In this document: piece after piece, positions 32,296 to 43,870 of the stretch
How positions within the stretch are numbered: position 1 is the stretch's first letter
Layout: every line of letters starts with the position of its first letter
Source: Dipteronia dyeriana
Lineage: Eukaryota > Streptophyta > Magnoliopsida > Sapindales > Sapindaceae
DNA length: 64,000 bases
Direction of reading: 5' to 3'
Assembly: GCA_032871835.1 (NCBI GenBank)
Contig: CM065299.1
Location: forward strand, 47,876,706 to 47,940,705
Made by a program: the position numbers and the translations under genes
Notes under the pieces: generated by a model
Databases searched by the model: none
The model's input: only the letters and a program-made list of their open reading frames with translations
Told to the model about the DNA's origin: nothing

Positions 32296-33830
32296 TAAGC
32301 AGCCAGGAGACGCTATACAGTGTCTGCCAACTCAACAGCTCTAGCAAAATAACTTGCCCATGTGACAACGATCTTTTATGGGGTAGCCCATGTATTAACC
32401 CTAGAAGATGTAGGGCCCACAAATCACCCCAAGGATGATTCCGTGGTTCCAGACAAGGAGGAGCAGAGAAGGGAATGGGCCAGCGGCCATCCAGTAGATA
32501 AGCTAGAAGAGATTCCTATCCAGATGGGTGATCCCCCGAAGGTCATCAAAGTCGGAGCAACCCTTGAGTCGGGAGTGAAAGAGGGTTTGATCAGGCTCTT
32601 TAAAGAGTTCAACGACATCTTCGCTTAGAGTCACGACGAGATGCTTGGGATCCCGATAACTTTGGCTACTCACCGATTGGCAGTGGATCCGACATTTAAA
32701 CCCATCAAACAAAAAAGGTGTCACTTCAACGCTGCGTTCCTGGAAGAAGTGGACAAATTAACCTAAACGGGCTTCATCAGAGAGGCATGCTACCCCGAGT
32801 GAATCACAAATGTGGTCATGGTCACAAAGGCAAATGGGAAGTGGTGCATGTGCGTCAACTATACTGACCTTAACAGGGCATGCCCGAACGACAGTTTTCC
32901 TCTACCAAAACTTGATCAGTTAGTTGACTCCACCTCTGAAGACAAGTTTCTGAGCTTCATGGATGCATTTTCAGAGTACAATCAAATTATGATGCACCCC
33001 GCCGACAAGGAAAAGACCAATTTCATCACCAGACGTGGTCTGTATTGCTACAAGGTGATGCCTTTCGGGCTTAAAAATGCAGGAGCCACATATCAACGGT
33101 TAGTCAACTGACTGTTCAAACCCAAAATTAGAAGGTCAATAGAGGAGTACATCGATGACATGATCACCAAGTCATCAACCTCCGAAGGCCATATAGGCGA
33201 CCTTCGATGGTTCTTCATGATCTTAAGGGAGAACCAGATGAGATTGAACCCTTCCAAATGCGTTTTTGGGGTGACATTAGGGAAGTTACTAGGCTTCATG
33301 GTCCATGAGAGAGGCATAGAGCCTAACCCGGAAAAAATTAAGGCTATCCTTGATTTAGAGTCCCCCACATTGCTTAAATAGGTTTAAGTTTTGACCGGGT
33401 AGGTAGCAGCGCTCAACAGGTTCATTTCTTGGTCTACCGATAAGTGTCTCCCATTCTTCAAAGCCATTAAGCAGGGAAGAAACATGAAATGGGACCAAGA
33501 GAGAGAACAAGCTTTTCAAGTCTTGAAAAAATACATGTTAAGCCCCCCCTATTTGTTAAGCCAAGCCTTGGAGAGTAACTACAAATCTACTTGGTTGTCT
33601 CAGAAACTACGGTAAGTGGGGCCTTAGTCAAGGAATATGGAGATAGGATCCAGCGGCCTATCTACTACGCGAGTAATGCTCTTACCAAGCCTGAGAAGAA
33701 CTATACCCTCTTGGAGAAGCTCATTTATGCCTTGGTAACCTCGACAAGGAAGCTCCGTCACTACTTCCAAGCTCATTCAATAGCAGTAGTGACTGACCAA
33801 CCCCTCCGTTAATTCTTGTAAAGGCCGGAT
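32296..33830 (+). pseudogene. pol: Element A reverse transcriptase and RNase H, broken
   Basis: RT copies the element RNA into DNA. Fragments in order: FNDIFA then a stop and HRLAVDPTFKPIKQKRCHFN; VTKANGKWCMCVNYTDLNRACPND (B has VDYTDLN); FLSFMDAFSEYNQIMMHP, which contains the motif A Asp; MPFGLKNAGATYQRLVN; then EEYIDDMITKSS with the catalytic DD at about 33152. The first RNase H (33395-33830) has AALNRF, STDKCLPFFKAIKQG, YLVVSETTVSGALV, IYYASNALTKPEKNYT and VTDQPLR. At least five stop codons stand where B has Gln or Trp, for example TAA for Gln in the LTQAGF equivalent and TGA for Trp in PEW. Confidence 0.88.
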
Positions 33831-34440
33831 GTTTCCGGAAGGTTGGTTTTATGGGCCTTAGAGATCACCCAGTTTGATTTAAGGTATAAGCCCAGAACCG
33901 CAATTAAAGCCCAGACTTTGGCGGACTTTGTAGCAAGCTTTCGTTGCCCCCAGACCAAACGACCTTTGCAGCAACGAACGTAGCCCCTGAGGGGATTCCA
34001 AAGTCTGACGGCTGGCAAGAAAGTTTCAAGTCATGGATCCGCTACACAGATGGAGCATCCGGGCAAGCTAGAGGAAGAACGGGTATAGTCTTAATCGACC
34101 TAGAAGGAGCTGAGTGCTGCCACTGTTTCAGATTTGATTTTAAAACCACTAACATTGAGGCGGAGTATGAAGCCCTCTTAGCCGGAATAAAGATGGTCGT
34201 TGAGCTCGGGGTTGATTACCTACAGGTTAGGAGTGACTCGTCACTCATAGTCAACCAAGTCTCTAGGGATTATCAGGCAAAAGGGGATACCATGATCGCC
34301 TACCAGAAGCTAGTTCGATAGCTTAAAAGCAAGTTTAAAGGATTTAAGATCGAGCAAGTACCTCAACAATAGAATCGTTGAGCTGACGTCCTAGCCAAGA
34401 TAGTTACAATGGTGGCCAGACCTTACTCCAAGGGGTCCCT
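33831..34440 (+). pseudogene. Element A archaeal-type RNase H (aRNH)
   Basis: A second RNase H follows the Ty3 RNase H, the defining feature of Tat-lineage elements. YTDGASGQARGRTG gives the first Asp, IEAEYEALLAGIK the Glu, VRSDSSLIVNQV the second Asp, and ADVLAKI (about 34387) the last Asp. The four-residue active site is intact in the sequence, although TAG stops at 34319 and 34369 interrupt the C-terminal part. The best continuous run is 33944-34321. Confidence 0.85.
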
Positions 34441-35744
34441 TTTCAAGTGATCCCCTTGCCTAGCATAGTGGTAGGTAAGGAGACTTAAACCCTGGATCGG
34501 TAACCATGATGGATAGACCCAATAGTGGATTATCTACAAGAAGGAAGACTTCCTCGAGAGACTGACCAAGCTAGGAGAGTCAAGAGGTTCTCGGTCCGGT
34601 ATTGATTGGTGGATGGGTACTTAAACATTAGGGGAAGATCTCTTCCTTTTCTCCGATATTTACACCATGAAGATGCCAAGTGGGCATTGAGAGAGGTTCA
34701 CTCTAGGAATGCGGGAACCACATTGGTGGGGAGGTCCTGGCATATCAGGTGCTCCGCATGGGGTATTATTGGCCAACCATTCATCAAGACGCAAAGAACA
34801 TAGTACGATTCTGTGAGGCATGCCAGAAGATTATAAACCTGAGTCACCTCCCGCCGGAGCGATTGTCATCCCTTAGCTCGTTGTACCCCTTTGCTTTATG
34901 GAGAGTCGACTTGATCGAACCGCTTCTTACTACTCCCGATCAAGCCAAGCATGCTATCGTGGCACTTGACTATTTCACAAGATGGGTCGAAGCTGGACCG
35001 CTCTCCCAAATATTAGAATAAAATACAATAAGGTTCATCAAAAACAATGTAGTTTGCAGGTCCGAAACCCCTCTTGCCATTATAGCTGACCTCGGTAAGC
35101 AGTTTGATAATGGCTGATTCAAAGACTTTTACAAGGGCTTGGGAATCGACATTAGGTTCGCTTCAGTAGCCCACCTCTAGACTAACGAGCTGGTGGAATC
35201 CACTAATAAGACTATTAAGAAGCTGTTGAAAAATAAACTACAATAGAAAAAGGGTAGATGGCCTGAGGAGTGTCCCGAGGTCCTCTAGGCTTACCGCACT
35301 ACGAGGAGAACGGCTACCAGAGAAACGTCCTACTCTCTAGCCTTCAGGGTTGAAGCGGTGCTTCCCATTGAGCATAAGCTGACCTATTTTAGAGTCTAAC
35401 ATTTTGAACCAGGGAGCAATGAAGGCAAGCTCCGAGCTAGCTTGGATCTTTTAGAAGAAAAACATGATCGAGTAGCCGAGAAGGTGGCGGTTTACCAGAG
35501 CAGGATTGCTAGATACTTTAACCATAGGGTTAAAGCTCAAAGCTTTAAGAAAGGGGACCTAGTTCTCAGGAAAGTGACGTTGAATATCAGGAAGAGGCCA
35601 GTCAAGGTTCTGGGGCCCAACTGGGAAGGGCCATACTTGGTAAAGGTGGTGATCCGCAATGGGGCCTATAAGCTCGAAGATATGAATGGCCGACTCATCG
35701 ATCATACCTGGAATACAGATCACTTGAGAAAATTCTCCCCATGA
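34441..35744 (+). pseudogene. int: Element A integrase, broken
   Basis: Integrase inserts the DNA copy into the genome. The zinc-binding part is at 34660-34830 (HHEDAKWALREVHS, then after a frameshift MGYYWPTIHQDAKN and RFCEACQK). The catalytic core starts at FALWRVDLIEPL (first Asp), with IIADLGKQFDNG (second Asp) followed by a TGA at about 35116. The Glu region is VAHL-stop-TNELVESTNK, where B reads VAHPQTNGMVESTNK. The C-terminal domain at 35442-35744 is unbroken: RVAEKVAVYQSRIARYFNHR, VLGPNWEGPYLVKVVIRNGA and HTWNTDHLRKFSP. Confidence 0.87.
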
Positions 35745-35879
35745 ATAGGGGACTCATGAGCAGACTATCTCCACCTAGTTTTTAATCTCCAGTAATAATA
35801 TACTCCTTTCTTTTTATCAATAAAGCTTGTTTTTTCTCCATCTTCAATTATGTTCTACAATGATTTGGGTCAACATGGG

Positions 35880-36300
35880 AAATTTCGACATTATCATCCC
35901 AAGACCAGAGATTAGCGGGGAAGCCCCCTCGCTATCCCTGATGCCTCGGCTGGGCACTACCCCCCGCCATGAAGGGTCTGAGTGTAAGAGCATAGTTGTC
36001 ATCCAGATCTCTAGACCAGGAAATAGCTAGGCAGCCCTCCTAATGCCTTGGTCGGGCTACCACCCTCAGGAAGGGTTTAAGTGTAAGAGCATAGTTTCCA
36101 TACAGATCTCGATGCTAGGAAATAGCTAGATAGCACTTCTGATGCCTTGGTCGAGCTATCACCCCCAAGAAGGACTCGAGTTTAAAAGCGTGGTAGCCCT
36201 CCCAATCCCAAGCCTAAAAGAGGGCTAGACAGTTCTCTATTTGATACCTCATTCAGGCTATAACCCCCTAGAAGGGCTCGAGGATAGAGGGCTCTTTTGC
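35880..36300 (+). repeat. Element A ~100-bp tandem repeats downstream of integrase
   Basis: Units start near GTGTAAGAGCATAGTT at 35981 and 36081, with a diverged unit near 36181 (GTTTAAAAGCGTGG). Each contains CTCCTAATGCCTTGGTCGGG or a variant, CAGGAAATAGCTAG and CAGATCTC. The same array occurs in B (47400-47800) and, expanded to ~10 units on the other strand, in D (55250-56300). Confidence 0.82.
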
Positions 36301-36788
36301 TTTAACTCTAATGTCCCAGTTATAACTGGTGTCTAATTCTCTATGTACATGTGGTTGCTTATTATGACAGGTTCGGACTGATCTACGACCAAACAAGGGG
36401 ACTATTTACTAAAGTTATTGAGCTACAAGTCTCTATCAAGTCGAAAAGCCTGAGCTAGCTATCTGCTTTCACATTTAAGCAATGTTCTTATCTTGTTACT
36501 TTTCCCAAGCTAAGTCAGGTTTCTATAGAGGCTTAACCTAAAGGGAGATCAAAAATGAAGCAAGTACATGCAAGTTAAAATTTGAACCAGGTCTAAAAGC
36601 TACATTTCATTAATGAATTGGGGAGCCTAACCCTTGGTAAGGCTACAACAATCAAACAAGGAGCCCAACCCCTGGTTCCGGGCTATAAAAAAACAGAAAA
36701 AAAAGTGATGATGATGATCAAGCATGAGTAAATATGGGATGCCCACCCCTCTTTCTGGGCATTCAGAAGAAGTTACAAGGGGATGGAT
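36301..36788. other. Element A spacer between tandem repeats and the antisense gene
   Basis: No gene seen. Contains paired GGGGAGCCTAACCCTTGG / GAGCCCAACCCCTGG phrases at 36620-36690 that recur in B near 48180. It may hold the 3' ends or terminators of two convergent transcripts, but none can be pinpointed. Confidence 0.4.
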
Positions 36789-39292
36789 TCAAACTTCTTC
36801 ATCCTCATGATTTCCTCTAGCTTTCCTTTCCTCAGGGTGAACCTCACCCCCTGCTCCTCTTTCTGGTGGTCTCTCATCATGGTTAGCTACCTCTGCCAAC
36901 TCTCCTTAAGGATGCCCCTCGATTACCGGTTGCTCAGCTCTATCCTCCTCTAAGATCTCATTGACCACCGCCATTACCTCATGTGGTATGGCAGCATCAA
37001 GAAGATTGGTCGTTGACTCTGGAATGACCTCTCCTAATTCTGGCTCTATGGGTTGAACCCCCCTCGAATATTCTCTGGGACCTGACGCATGGAAGGTCGA
37101 AATAGGAGGAGGTAGATCTGATATTTCAGGCTGCTTCCCAGCTCTGTCTCCAGCAGAAGGATTTGCTTCGTCATTGTTGGGGCAAGACATCTCTACAACC
37201 CTAGACATGATGTCTTCCCTATCCCAGTCGACGATGCTGGAGAAGTCAAAGGGAAAGGGGAGGGCTTCCGAGACCTGGAAGGAGGCATATAAATACCCAT
37301 CGTTGAAAGATGCTTCCACTTCAGCTTGAAGCTTGGAAACCCGGGCCTACAGAGCTTGGTTCACAACATCCAGTGCCTTGGCCTCTTCCTTCCAATCATC
37401 CCGCTGGTTGGCTCGTCGCTTAGACCGAAGAGTCTCTTGATCAAAAGACTGTTTTAGCCTCTCATTCACATTAAAGCTCAACAGTTGTGTTTCCATTTCC
37501 CTCTGGCTGGAAGTCTTCTTTTGGACCAAGGATTTAGCCTGCGCCAGCAATCCCATGGCTCGTTTAGCCTCAACTTCAACCCTAGCTGCCTGATCTCAGA
37601 GAAAGGCTACCTGGTGACCCTTTGCTACATTAAACTTAAAAGCCTGCAAAATATGAAACAAAGGTTAGAGAGCGATCAAAGCTCGTAATCATAGAAAATA
37701 AAGGCGATGAATACCTCAGCCAGGAGGGCAGCCCTTGGTAAGCATGATGTTCACGGGCATCGAAGCCATCTTAGAAAGCCCACCACCAGGGCAAGATGCA
37801 ACGAACTACTTTAGAACCTTGTCCTGACCAACCGAGCCCGACTGATGGTGGAGGCGAGAAGAGGGAATCTCAGGAATACCAGCCTCGGGATCCCCTAGAG
37901 CCTGAACTTCCTGGGACGTAGATAGATCAGTGGAAGGAGTGGGTGATATAACTAGAGAAGTAGCAACTGTAGCGGGAGCCACTGATGAAGGGGCAGAGGT
38001 GGACGTATCAGTGGCCTGGGGAGTGAGCCCTCATTGATTTAAAGCTTTAGCTGCCCGAGATACGAGCATAACCCTCTTAGATCTCATATGGGAAGGCGAT
38101 GAAGCAGGAGCAGGTGAGGTAGCGGCCAAAAGGACTGGCCCCCCTTTCTCTGAGGTAGCCAAAAAGGTTCCCGAGGATACCCTGGAAGGAGGGGGAGGGG
38201 TCCGAAACTAGAGCAACAACAAAAACTTAAAAAAAAAATTGGTAAAACAATTAGAACTGAACCATTCAACGTCCCAAAAGCTTGATGGTTTAAGATACTT
38301 ACGAGGAGTAGCGTCGGATATCCGAAGATAGCGGTTTACCCAACGAGGATCAAAAGGGTAAGCAGTCGGGAACTTTAGGTTCAAGTAGTTCCTGGAAAGG
38401 ATGGCCTTCAGCACCGTCTAAGATTCGGCGGGCAAGGAATCTCGGTACCACAAGGGCTTATCATTGAAGGTGGTTGGAACTGTGAACTCATGCCCACCTA
38501 TAAAGATCGAGCTCCCCCAATCATCGCCAGCCAATATTCACTCTTCTTTCCAGGCAAGGTCCTTGAAGCTCCAAGGATGGTGAAAGTGAACTTGTTATTG
38601 GTCTTAGCGTAAAACTGACCTCAGGGGACCCCAGCCAAGCTCCCAATTTGAAAGAGGAAAGCAAGCTCCTCTGCCTCGGGCTCTCTGGTTATCTTGCTTA
38701 GCTCGCACTGCTTCCTCCACAACACGAGGAATCCGATTAGATGCCTCAAGAAGCCGGATGTTAACTAGAGGGGAGCCAGCTGAAGGGCGTTGAGAGGCCG
38801 CCGAAGGGTAGGATTAAAAGGGAGCCTTACCCCGCTCTCGAAGCCCACAACATTAATGGAGAGCATACCTTTTGGTTGATTAAAGGCATCGTAATTTCTG
38901 TGAAAAACTGTTAGGGAGACGATGTTGGGAATGTCGTATATCGACCTCAAGCGGCTGATCGACTTTGGGTCAATGGCAGAATCAAGAATGAACCTGAAGT
39001 GATATGGAGGACGCCTCTCCAGGGACGGACCGACGACAGTGACTTGGTCCTTTCCAGCCATGCAAAGCCTATTCTTTTAGTCGGAGTCCCCATCAACCAA
39101 GTTCAGATGTTTGTCCGGTTGGTTAGAAAACCCAGTCCTGAAGGTTACATTCTCGTTTGATCGATGACGTGGTGGGCAGGGAGTAGAGTCGTCCCCGTCT
39201 AGATCTCGTCGAGCCTGTTTTCAGTGGGCAAGACTTGAGACCTCTGAGCCTTCAACAAAGGAGTCAATGGAGTCATGACTGATCTTTGACAT
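36789..39292 (-). pseudogene. Element A antisense gene (three exons), function unknown
   Basis: Opposite strand to gag-pol, between integrase and the 3' LTR. Exon 1 (38303-39292) starts MSKISHDSIDSFVEGSE. It includes a block at 38765-39061 (YDIPNIVSLTVF, GFESGVRLPFNPTLRRPLN, LQLAPL) that recalls plant proteins called 'putative gypsy type transposon', and ends LNLKFPTAYPFDPRWVNRYL. Exon 2 (37715-38207) is Pro/Ser/Ala-rich. Exon 3 (36789-37643) encodes a coiled coil (LLAQAKSLVQKKTSSQREME) and an acidic tail ending HEDEEV. Introns at 38208-38302 and 37644-37714 have GT-AG ends and are matched in B. Stops in exon 1 (about 39225, 38763) and exon 3 (36906) make this copy a pseudogene. Extra antisense ORFs are known in Tat-type elements; their role is unknown to me. 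Confidence 0.75.
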
Positions 39293-39654
39293 GGTAGAAT
39301 AGGTTTCTAGAGTTGAGAAGGAAGGAAAATTGATAGAGCACAGTAAGAGAGAAGGGTTTTTGAAAGTTTAAATATTGAAAGAAAGCGTGAAGAAAGGGGT
39401 GATGAGCCCGGGAGTAAATAGAGGTGGAATAGCCATTGACATCAGCAAAATCTTCGTTAAGATAGCCTTGAATCTTGGAGCAGCCGTAATGTAGCTGGAC
39501 TATTTTGGAGAACGTACAAATCTGCCCACAACACGTCACTCGAGCAATTAATGAGAAGATTTCATTTGAGATTCCCAATAATTGCTTTGTAACGGAAAAT
39601 TTCCTAAATAAAAAGGGAATCTGACTCCAATCCTGACTCTACCTCAATGTTCAA

Positions 39655-39669
39655 GTCAGAGGGAACTTC
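39655..39669 (+). other. Element A polypurine tract
   Basis: GTCAGAGGGAACTTC immediately before TGTTAATGGT, the 3' LTR start. B has GTCAGTGGGGAATTC, and D (minus strand) GTCAGAGGAGACTTT, in the same position. Confidence 0.8.
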
Positions 39670-40330
39670 TGTTAATGGTAAAATTTGGCTAAAGGCCAAA
39701 GAGAATTTTTCCACTCTCCTAGCCTGAATCGAAGCTCAAAGTTTGACATTCATGAGACCCCGGGCAAACCATAAAACTACCCCGCAGAAGCAAGAAAGGA
39801 TCGTTGGGCTTCGAAACTATCAGGGATGAACCTAGGCACAACCAGGTCGAGCCCCAACATGAACATTAGATTCTGGGTTTCCCAAGGCCACCTACCAAGG
39901 AATCTCATTTTCCTAGGGTTGGGCTCCAAAACCACCTCGTGAGAGCAAGAAAGGATTGCCGAGCTCAAGAAGCACTCGAAGTGCAGCCTGACAAGCAAAG
40001 CAAGCTCCCTCCAGGTTAAGGCTTCCAGAGGCCACACTTAACTCGTAGCCAAAACTGGAAGCACACCAAGCTCTCCAAGAGCCCGCTGTCCCCTCCCTAA
40101 ATACAAGGAGAAAAAGGCCTCTAGGTGGATCAAATCCATGATACCTCCTAAGAATGTCTATAGGGACGTCTCAAGCTCCAAATTGTTCGAGAAAAATCCA
40201 TCCCAAGCTTTTGAGGGCAGAACTAAAGCATGGATCTACCTCGCTCTACGAGACAACGAGCATCTAACTCGGTGACCTCTAGGAAGAATCATGTCGTGAG
40301 GTCACACAAGATCATATCTACGTAATAACC
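39670..40330 (+). repeat. Element A 3' LTR, first piece
   Basis: Starts TGTTAATGGTAAAATTTGGC and ends at CGTAATAACC where element B inserts. It aligns with 21179-21807 of the 5' LTR and carries an extra ~60 bases near 40077-40120 (GAGCCCGCTGTCCCCTCCC). Confidence 0.9.
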
Positions 40331-41416
40331 TATTAATAGGGAAATTTGGCCAGGGGTCAAAGAGAAATTTTCCACCCTCAATCGACAATCATGAAGTATG
40401 GAAAGATCGTAAAGCCACCCTGCAAGAGCAGGGAAGGCCGGCTCGGCTTCAAAGTTACCAGAAGACAAGCCTGACGCGACCGAGATGAGCCCCCACAAGA
40501 GTATTGAAGATCAGGCTTCTCCACGCCATCTATTAGGGAACCTCGGCTCAAAGATTGAGCTCCACTACCGCCCCGTAAATGCCAGGGGAAGTCTCCAAGC
40601 CCACCAACCTCTCCAGAATCCCACTGTCCTTGCTGGGCATAAGGGAAGAATCACGCCGGGATCTACACTACCCCAGCTACCTCCCGAAGAGGTCTACAAG
40701 TGCATCTCAAGCTCCCACAGGTCAGGGAAAATCCATCTAAAGCTTCTAAGAATAGAGCCTGAGCATGGATCCACCTTGCTCTACGGGGCAACAGACAGCT
40801 GGTAGGTTGACCTCCATGAAGATCGATGGCATGAGTGCACACAGGATCATCTCCATATGATATCTACATGCACGTCAAGAGTTTAAATTCAAATAAAAGA
40901 ACAAACTTATCTTCGTCAACGATATCATCGAATCCGGAAACAATTCAAATTTAAATAACAAATCCCACCCGATAAGGAGGGAACGGATTCATGAGATTAC
41001 AGTAGAGTATTCGCAAACTAAAAACCTACATGGACGATATATATATGTGAAGTCAAGCATGGTAAAAAGGGGGAAGAGAACGAACGACAGAGACAGAAAA
41101 TCATAAACAACAGATATACACATAGAAAGAGGGCCTAAATTCTGATTTCAGAATATGGTCACCTTCATCTCCACTATTCCACAGGCATCGAGTTGCCACC
41201 ACCCTACACCTATGAGAGATTGTGAGCAAACAAGAGAGTTATTTGTATCTTAAAGCGATATATTAATAATAGAGCTCCCATTTACTGTTATTACCACTCG
41301 TCTCTCTTTTAAATAGGTCGGGAACCAACGGTACCGACCCCGGCCACCGCTTTCGTGGTAGTGGTCTCGAGGGTGTGAACAGAAATTTCTTATCTCAAGC
41401 AAATTTTTATTCAACA
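40331..41416 (+). repeat. Element B 5' LTR
   Basis: TATTAATAGGGAAATTTGGC ... TTTTTATTCAACA. Pairs with 51221-52328. It shares its last ~90 bases (GGTACCGACCCCGGCCACCGC...) with the LTR ends of A and D. Confidence 0.93.
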
Positions 41417-41421
41417 CTTTC

Positions 41422-41437
41422 TGGCGCCGTCTGTGGG
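41422..41437 (+). other. Element B primer binding site
   Basis: TGGCGCCGTCTGTGGG, following CTTTC after the LTR end. This is the best-kept version among A, B and D. Confidence 0.8.
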
Positions 41438-41494
41438 TAACCTCTCACACCACTATCTTTTTACATTGAAAAATTTCTTTATTTCAAATTCATC

Positions 41495-42795
41495 ATGAAG
41501 CTCTGCTCCTCACAAGGGCAGCAGGGCACCTCGGGACAACCTTCTGCTACATCAACACGAAAGGTTCCGAGGAAAAGGAAAAATTATGGGCTCCATAGCC
41601 AGATTCCCATCCAGGGGCTACTATACGGGCTCTGGATCCCCCTCTGGGAAGCCAGGTCGAGCTTAACCAACAAGCGGCGGCCTTTGTAGAGAACGTCCGC
41701 CTTCGACTACTCGCCGTTTGTATCGCTATCCAACAAATGGGTCTCTGGAATTAGAGGGGAATAAAGCAGGCCCGGGGAATCAAATCGCAACAGAGCAGGG
41801 CTCCCGACCTCGATCTAGGATAGGCTATGGCCCATGGCCCATGCCCCATATTCTTGAAGCCCTGCCACGCTACCAACCATGGCAAGTCAGATCCGCTGCA
41901 GATGTCCTTTCCTTGGGACGGGAAGAGCTCCTCCACCCAATGACTACAAGGAGGGAAGCCCGGGGTAGAGAAGAAGAAAGTCAGCCATGTCCCCGAGCAA
42001 GCCACCTCTAAAGAAGGAACCGGGTATAGATCACCAATTCATCAGAGGGATCTGATGGTGAGGAATTTGAGATCGACTCAAGAAAGTCCGAAAGCAAGCG
42101 ACTAAGGGACCAGTTGGCAGAGCTACGGAAAGAGGTCCAATTGATGAAGAAAGGGAAGTACAAGGAGGACAAAAAAGATCCTCTAAGTGAAATGAACTCC
42201 CCCTTCACCAGAAGGATCCAGGAGGCAAAGCTCCTGCCTATGTTCAAAATGCCAGCTGACAGGTTCTCCTGAACTGAAGATCCGCTGAGCCACTTAGAGA
42301 GCTTCGTTCAACAAATAGAGGTCCAGAACACAACCAGGGCGGCTATGTGTCGGATATTCCCCACTACACTCACGAATTATGCTAAGACCTGGTTTAGGAA
42401 ACTATCTGCCAGGAGCGTAGATTCCTTTAACAAATTATCAACTGACTTCTGCTCACAGTTCCAAGGGGTTAAACCCCGACTGAAGGACCCGATTCATCTA
42501 CAATACGTGATCCAGGAGAGAGGGGAAACTCTCCGGGCTTATGTCGAGCAGTTTTATAAGGAAGTCATCCAGATAGGGGTCTTCACTGAGAGAGAAACCC
42601 TCTCCAACTTCAGAAGAAACTTGTGGGCAGAAAAACTATTCCAGTCTTTTGCCATGAGACCTTTGAAAACCTACCTGGAAGCCTATGATCGGGCTCTGGA
42701 ACAGATCGAGGTCGACGAACAGCTCAAGGTCAAGATGGAGCATGAAGACATGAGAACCGAAAAGCGACAAAAGAAAGAAGCTCCCAGACTCTAGC
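41495..42795 (+). pseudogene. gag: Element B Gag, capsid part
   Basis: Starts MKLCSSQGQQGTSGQPSATS at 41495. Frameshifts and stops (near 41687 and 42010) break the low-complexity N-terminus. The capsid lies at about 42225-42790. Its best run is 42345-42794 (149 residues): MCRIFPTTLTNYAKTWFRKL, KLSTDFCSQFQGVKPRLKDP, YVIQERGETLRAYVEQFYKE, RALEQIEVDEQLKVKMEHED. A stop TAG at 42792 is in frame before the zinc-knuckle region. A TGA at 42270 separates the ADRFS and EDPLSHLES motifs, where A has Gly. Confidence 0.87.
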
Positions 42796-43017
42796 AAGAT
42801 CAAAAGAGCTGAAACAAACCTCCTATTAAACTAACATACGGTTTTTCTCTTCCTCAGCCTAGATCACAAAGGTATCCAGATAAACGAGATCCTCCTCAAG
42901 CTTTACCACCGCTCAGGACAGTGGCCCCTATAGCCCGCGATGAGAGGGGGGTACGACCGTTACACTCCCTTGAATGCATCTTGAGAAACAGTCTACCTCG
43001 CTATCCGGGATAAAGGT

Positions 43018-43870
43018 TTGTTACAGAAGCATGCTCCTATAAAAGCCCCGGTCGATAAAAGAAATCGTTACAAATATTATGACTTTCATGAAGACGTAGG
43101 GCACAATACTTCAGAATGTTACAACCTACGGAACCAGATTGAGGCTTTGATCAGGAAAGGATGCTTGAGAGAGTTCTTACAAAAAGTTAAGGAGAACATT
43201 CAAACTGGAAGGGAGGTGCAAGCCGAGATCCGGGAACATACTGAGAAGAAGAAAGGAGAATAGGCAGACCTGATGCAACAAATTTAGGTAATAGACACTA
43301 TCAGCTGAGGTCCTACTCTAGTGGGCACCTTTAACAATTCCAGGAAAAATCATGCGAGGAGAGTCCCCCGTACAGACGAGGAGCGGGATATCTTCAAGGT
43401 CGACCAGAGACCTACCAACCCCTCCCAGCTTTCACAGATCATCTTTACCGAAGCAGATGTCTATAACACCGTGCAGCCACATGATGAACCCATGGTTATC
43501 ACAGTATAAATTGCGAACTTCATGGTGCACCGCGTGCTCATCGACACAGGTAGCAGCATCGACGTTCTGTTAAAAGATACTTTGGAGAAACTAAACTCGA
43601 AGCAATGGTGCTACAACAGTTGTACTACTCCATTATACGATTTCACTAGATACTCAATCACACCCGTAAGATCAAAAATCCTACCATTGATCATCGGAGC
43701 CACACCTCTTCAACAAAACATCATGACCGACTTCATGGTGGTGCATACCCCGTCGGCCTACAACGCAATATTAGGGAGACCATTCCTATCATCCCTGAAG
43801 GGGGTCCTATCTATTTACCATAATGTCCTGAAGTTCCGGGTAGGAGACAATGTGGGAGAGGTTTAGGGTG
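43018..43870 (+). pseudogene. pro: Element B Gag zinc knuckle and aspartic protease
   Basis: The knuckle region 43018-43263 reads KRNRYKYYDFHEDVGHNTSEC, where the first Cys (present in A) is Tyr. Two stops (43261-43263 and 43285-43287) then follow in one frame. The protease at 43522-43866 (114 residues unbroken) has VHRVLIDTGSSIDVLL with the DTG active site, and AYNAILGRPFLSSLKGVLS, the second conserved strand of retropepsins. It ends GDNVGEV then TAG. Stops between gag and protease occur in A as well (31928). The ancestral element may have used stop suppression or splicing here, but these could equally be decay. Confidence 0.85.

Noticed and set aside
40485..40805. 106-codon frame in B's 5' LTR, with a similar one at 51236-51661
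   Set aside because: LTR pair copies. The region is non-coding in the element plan, and the frames differ in length and phase between copies.
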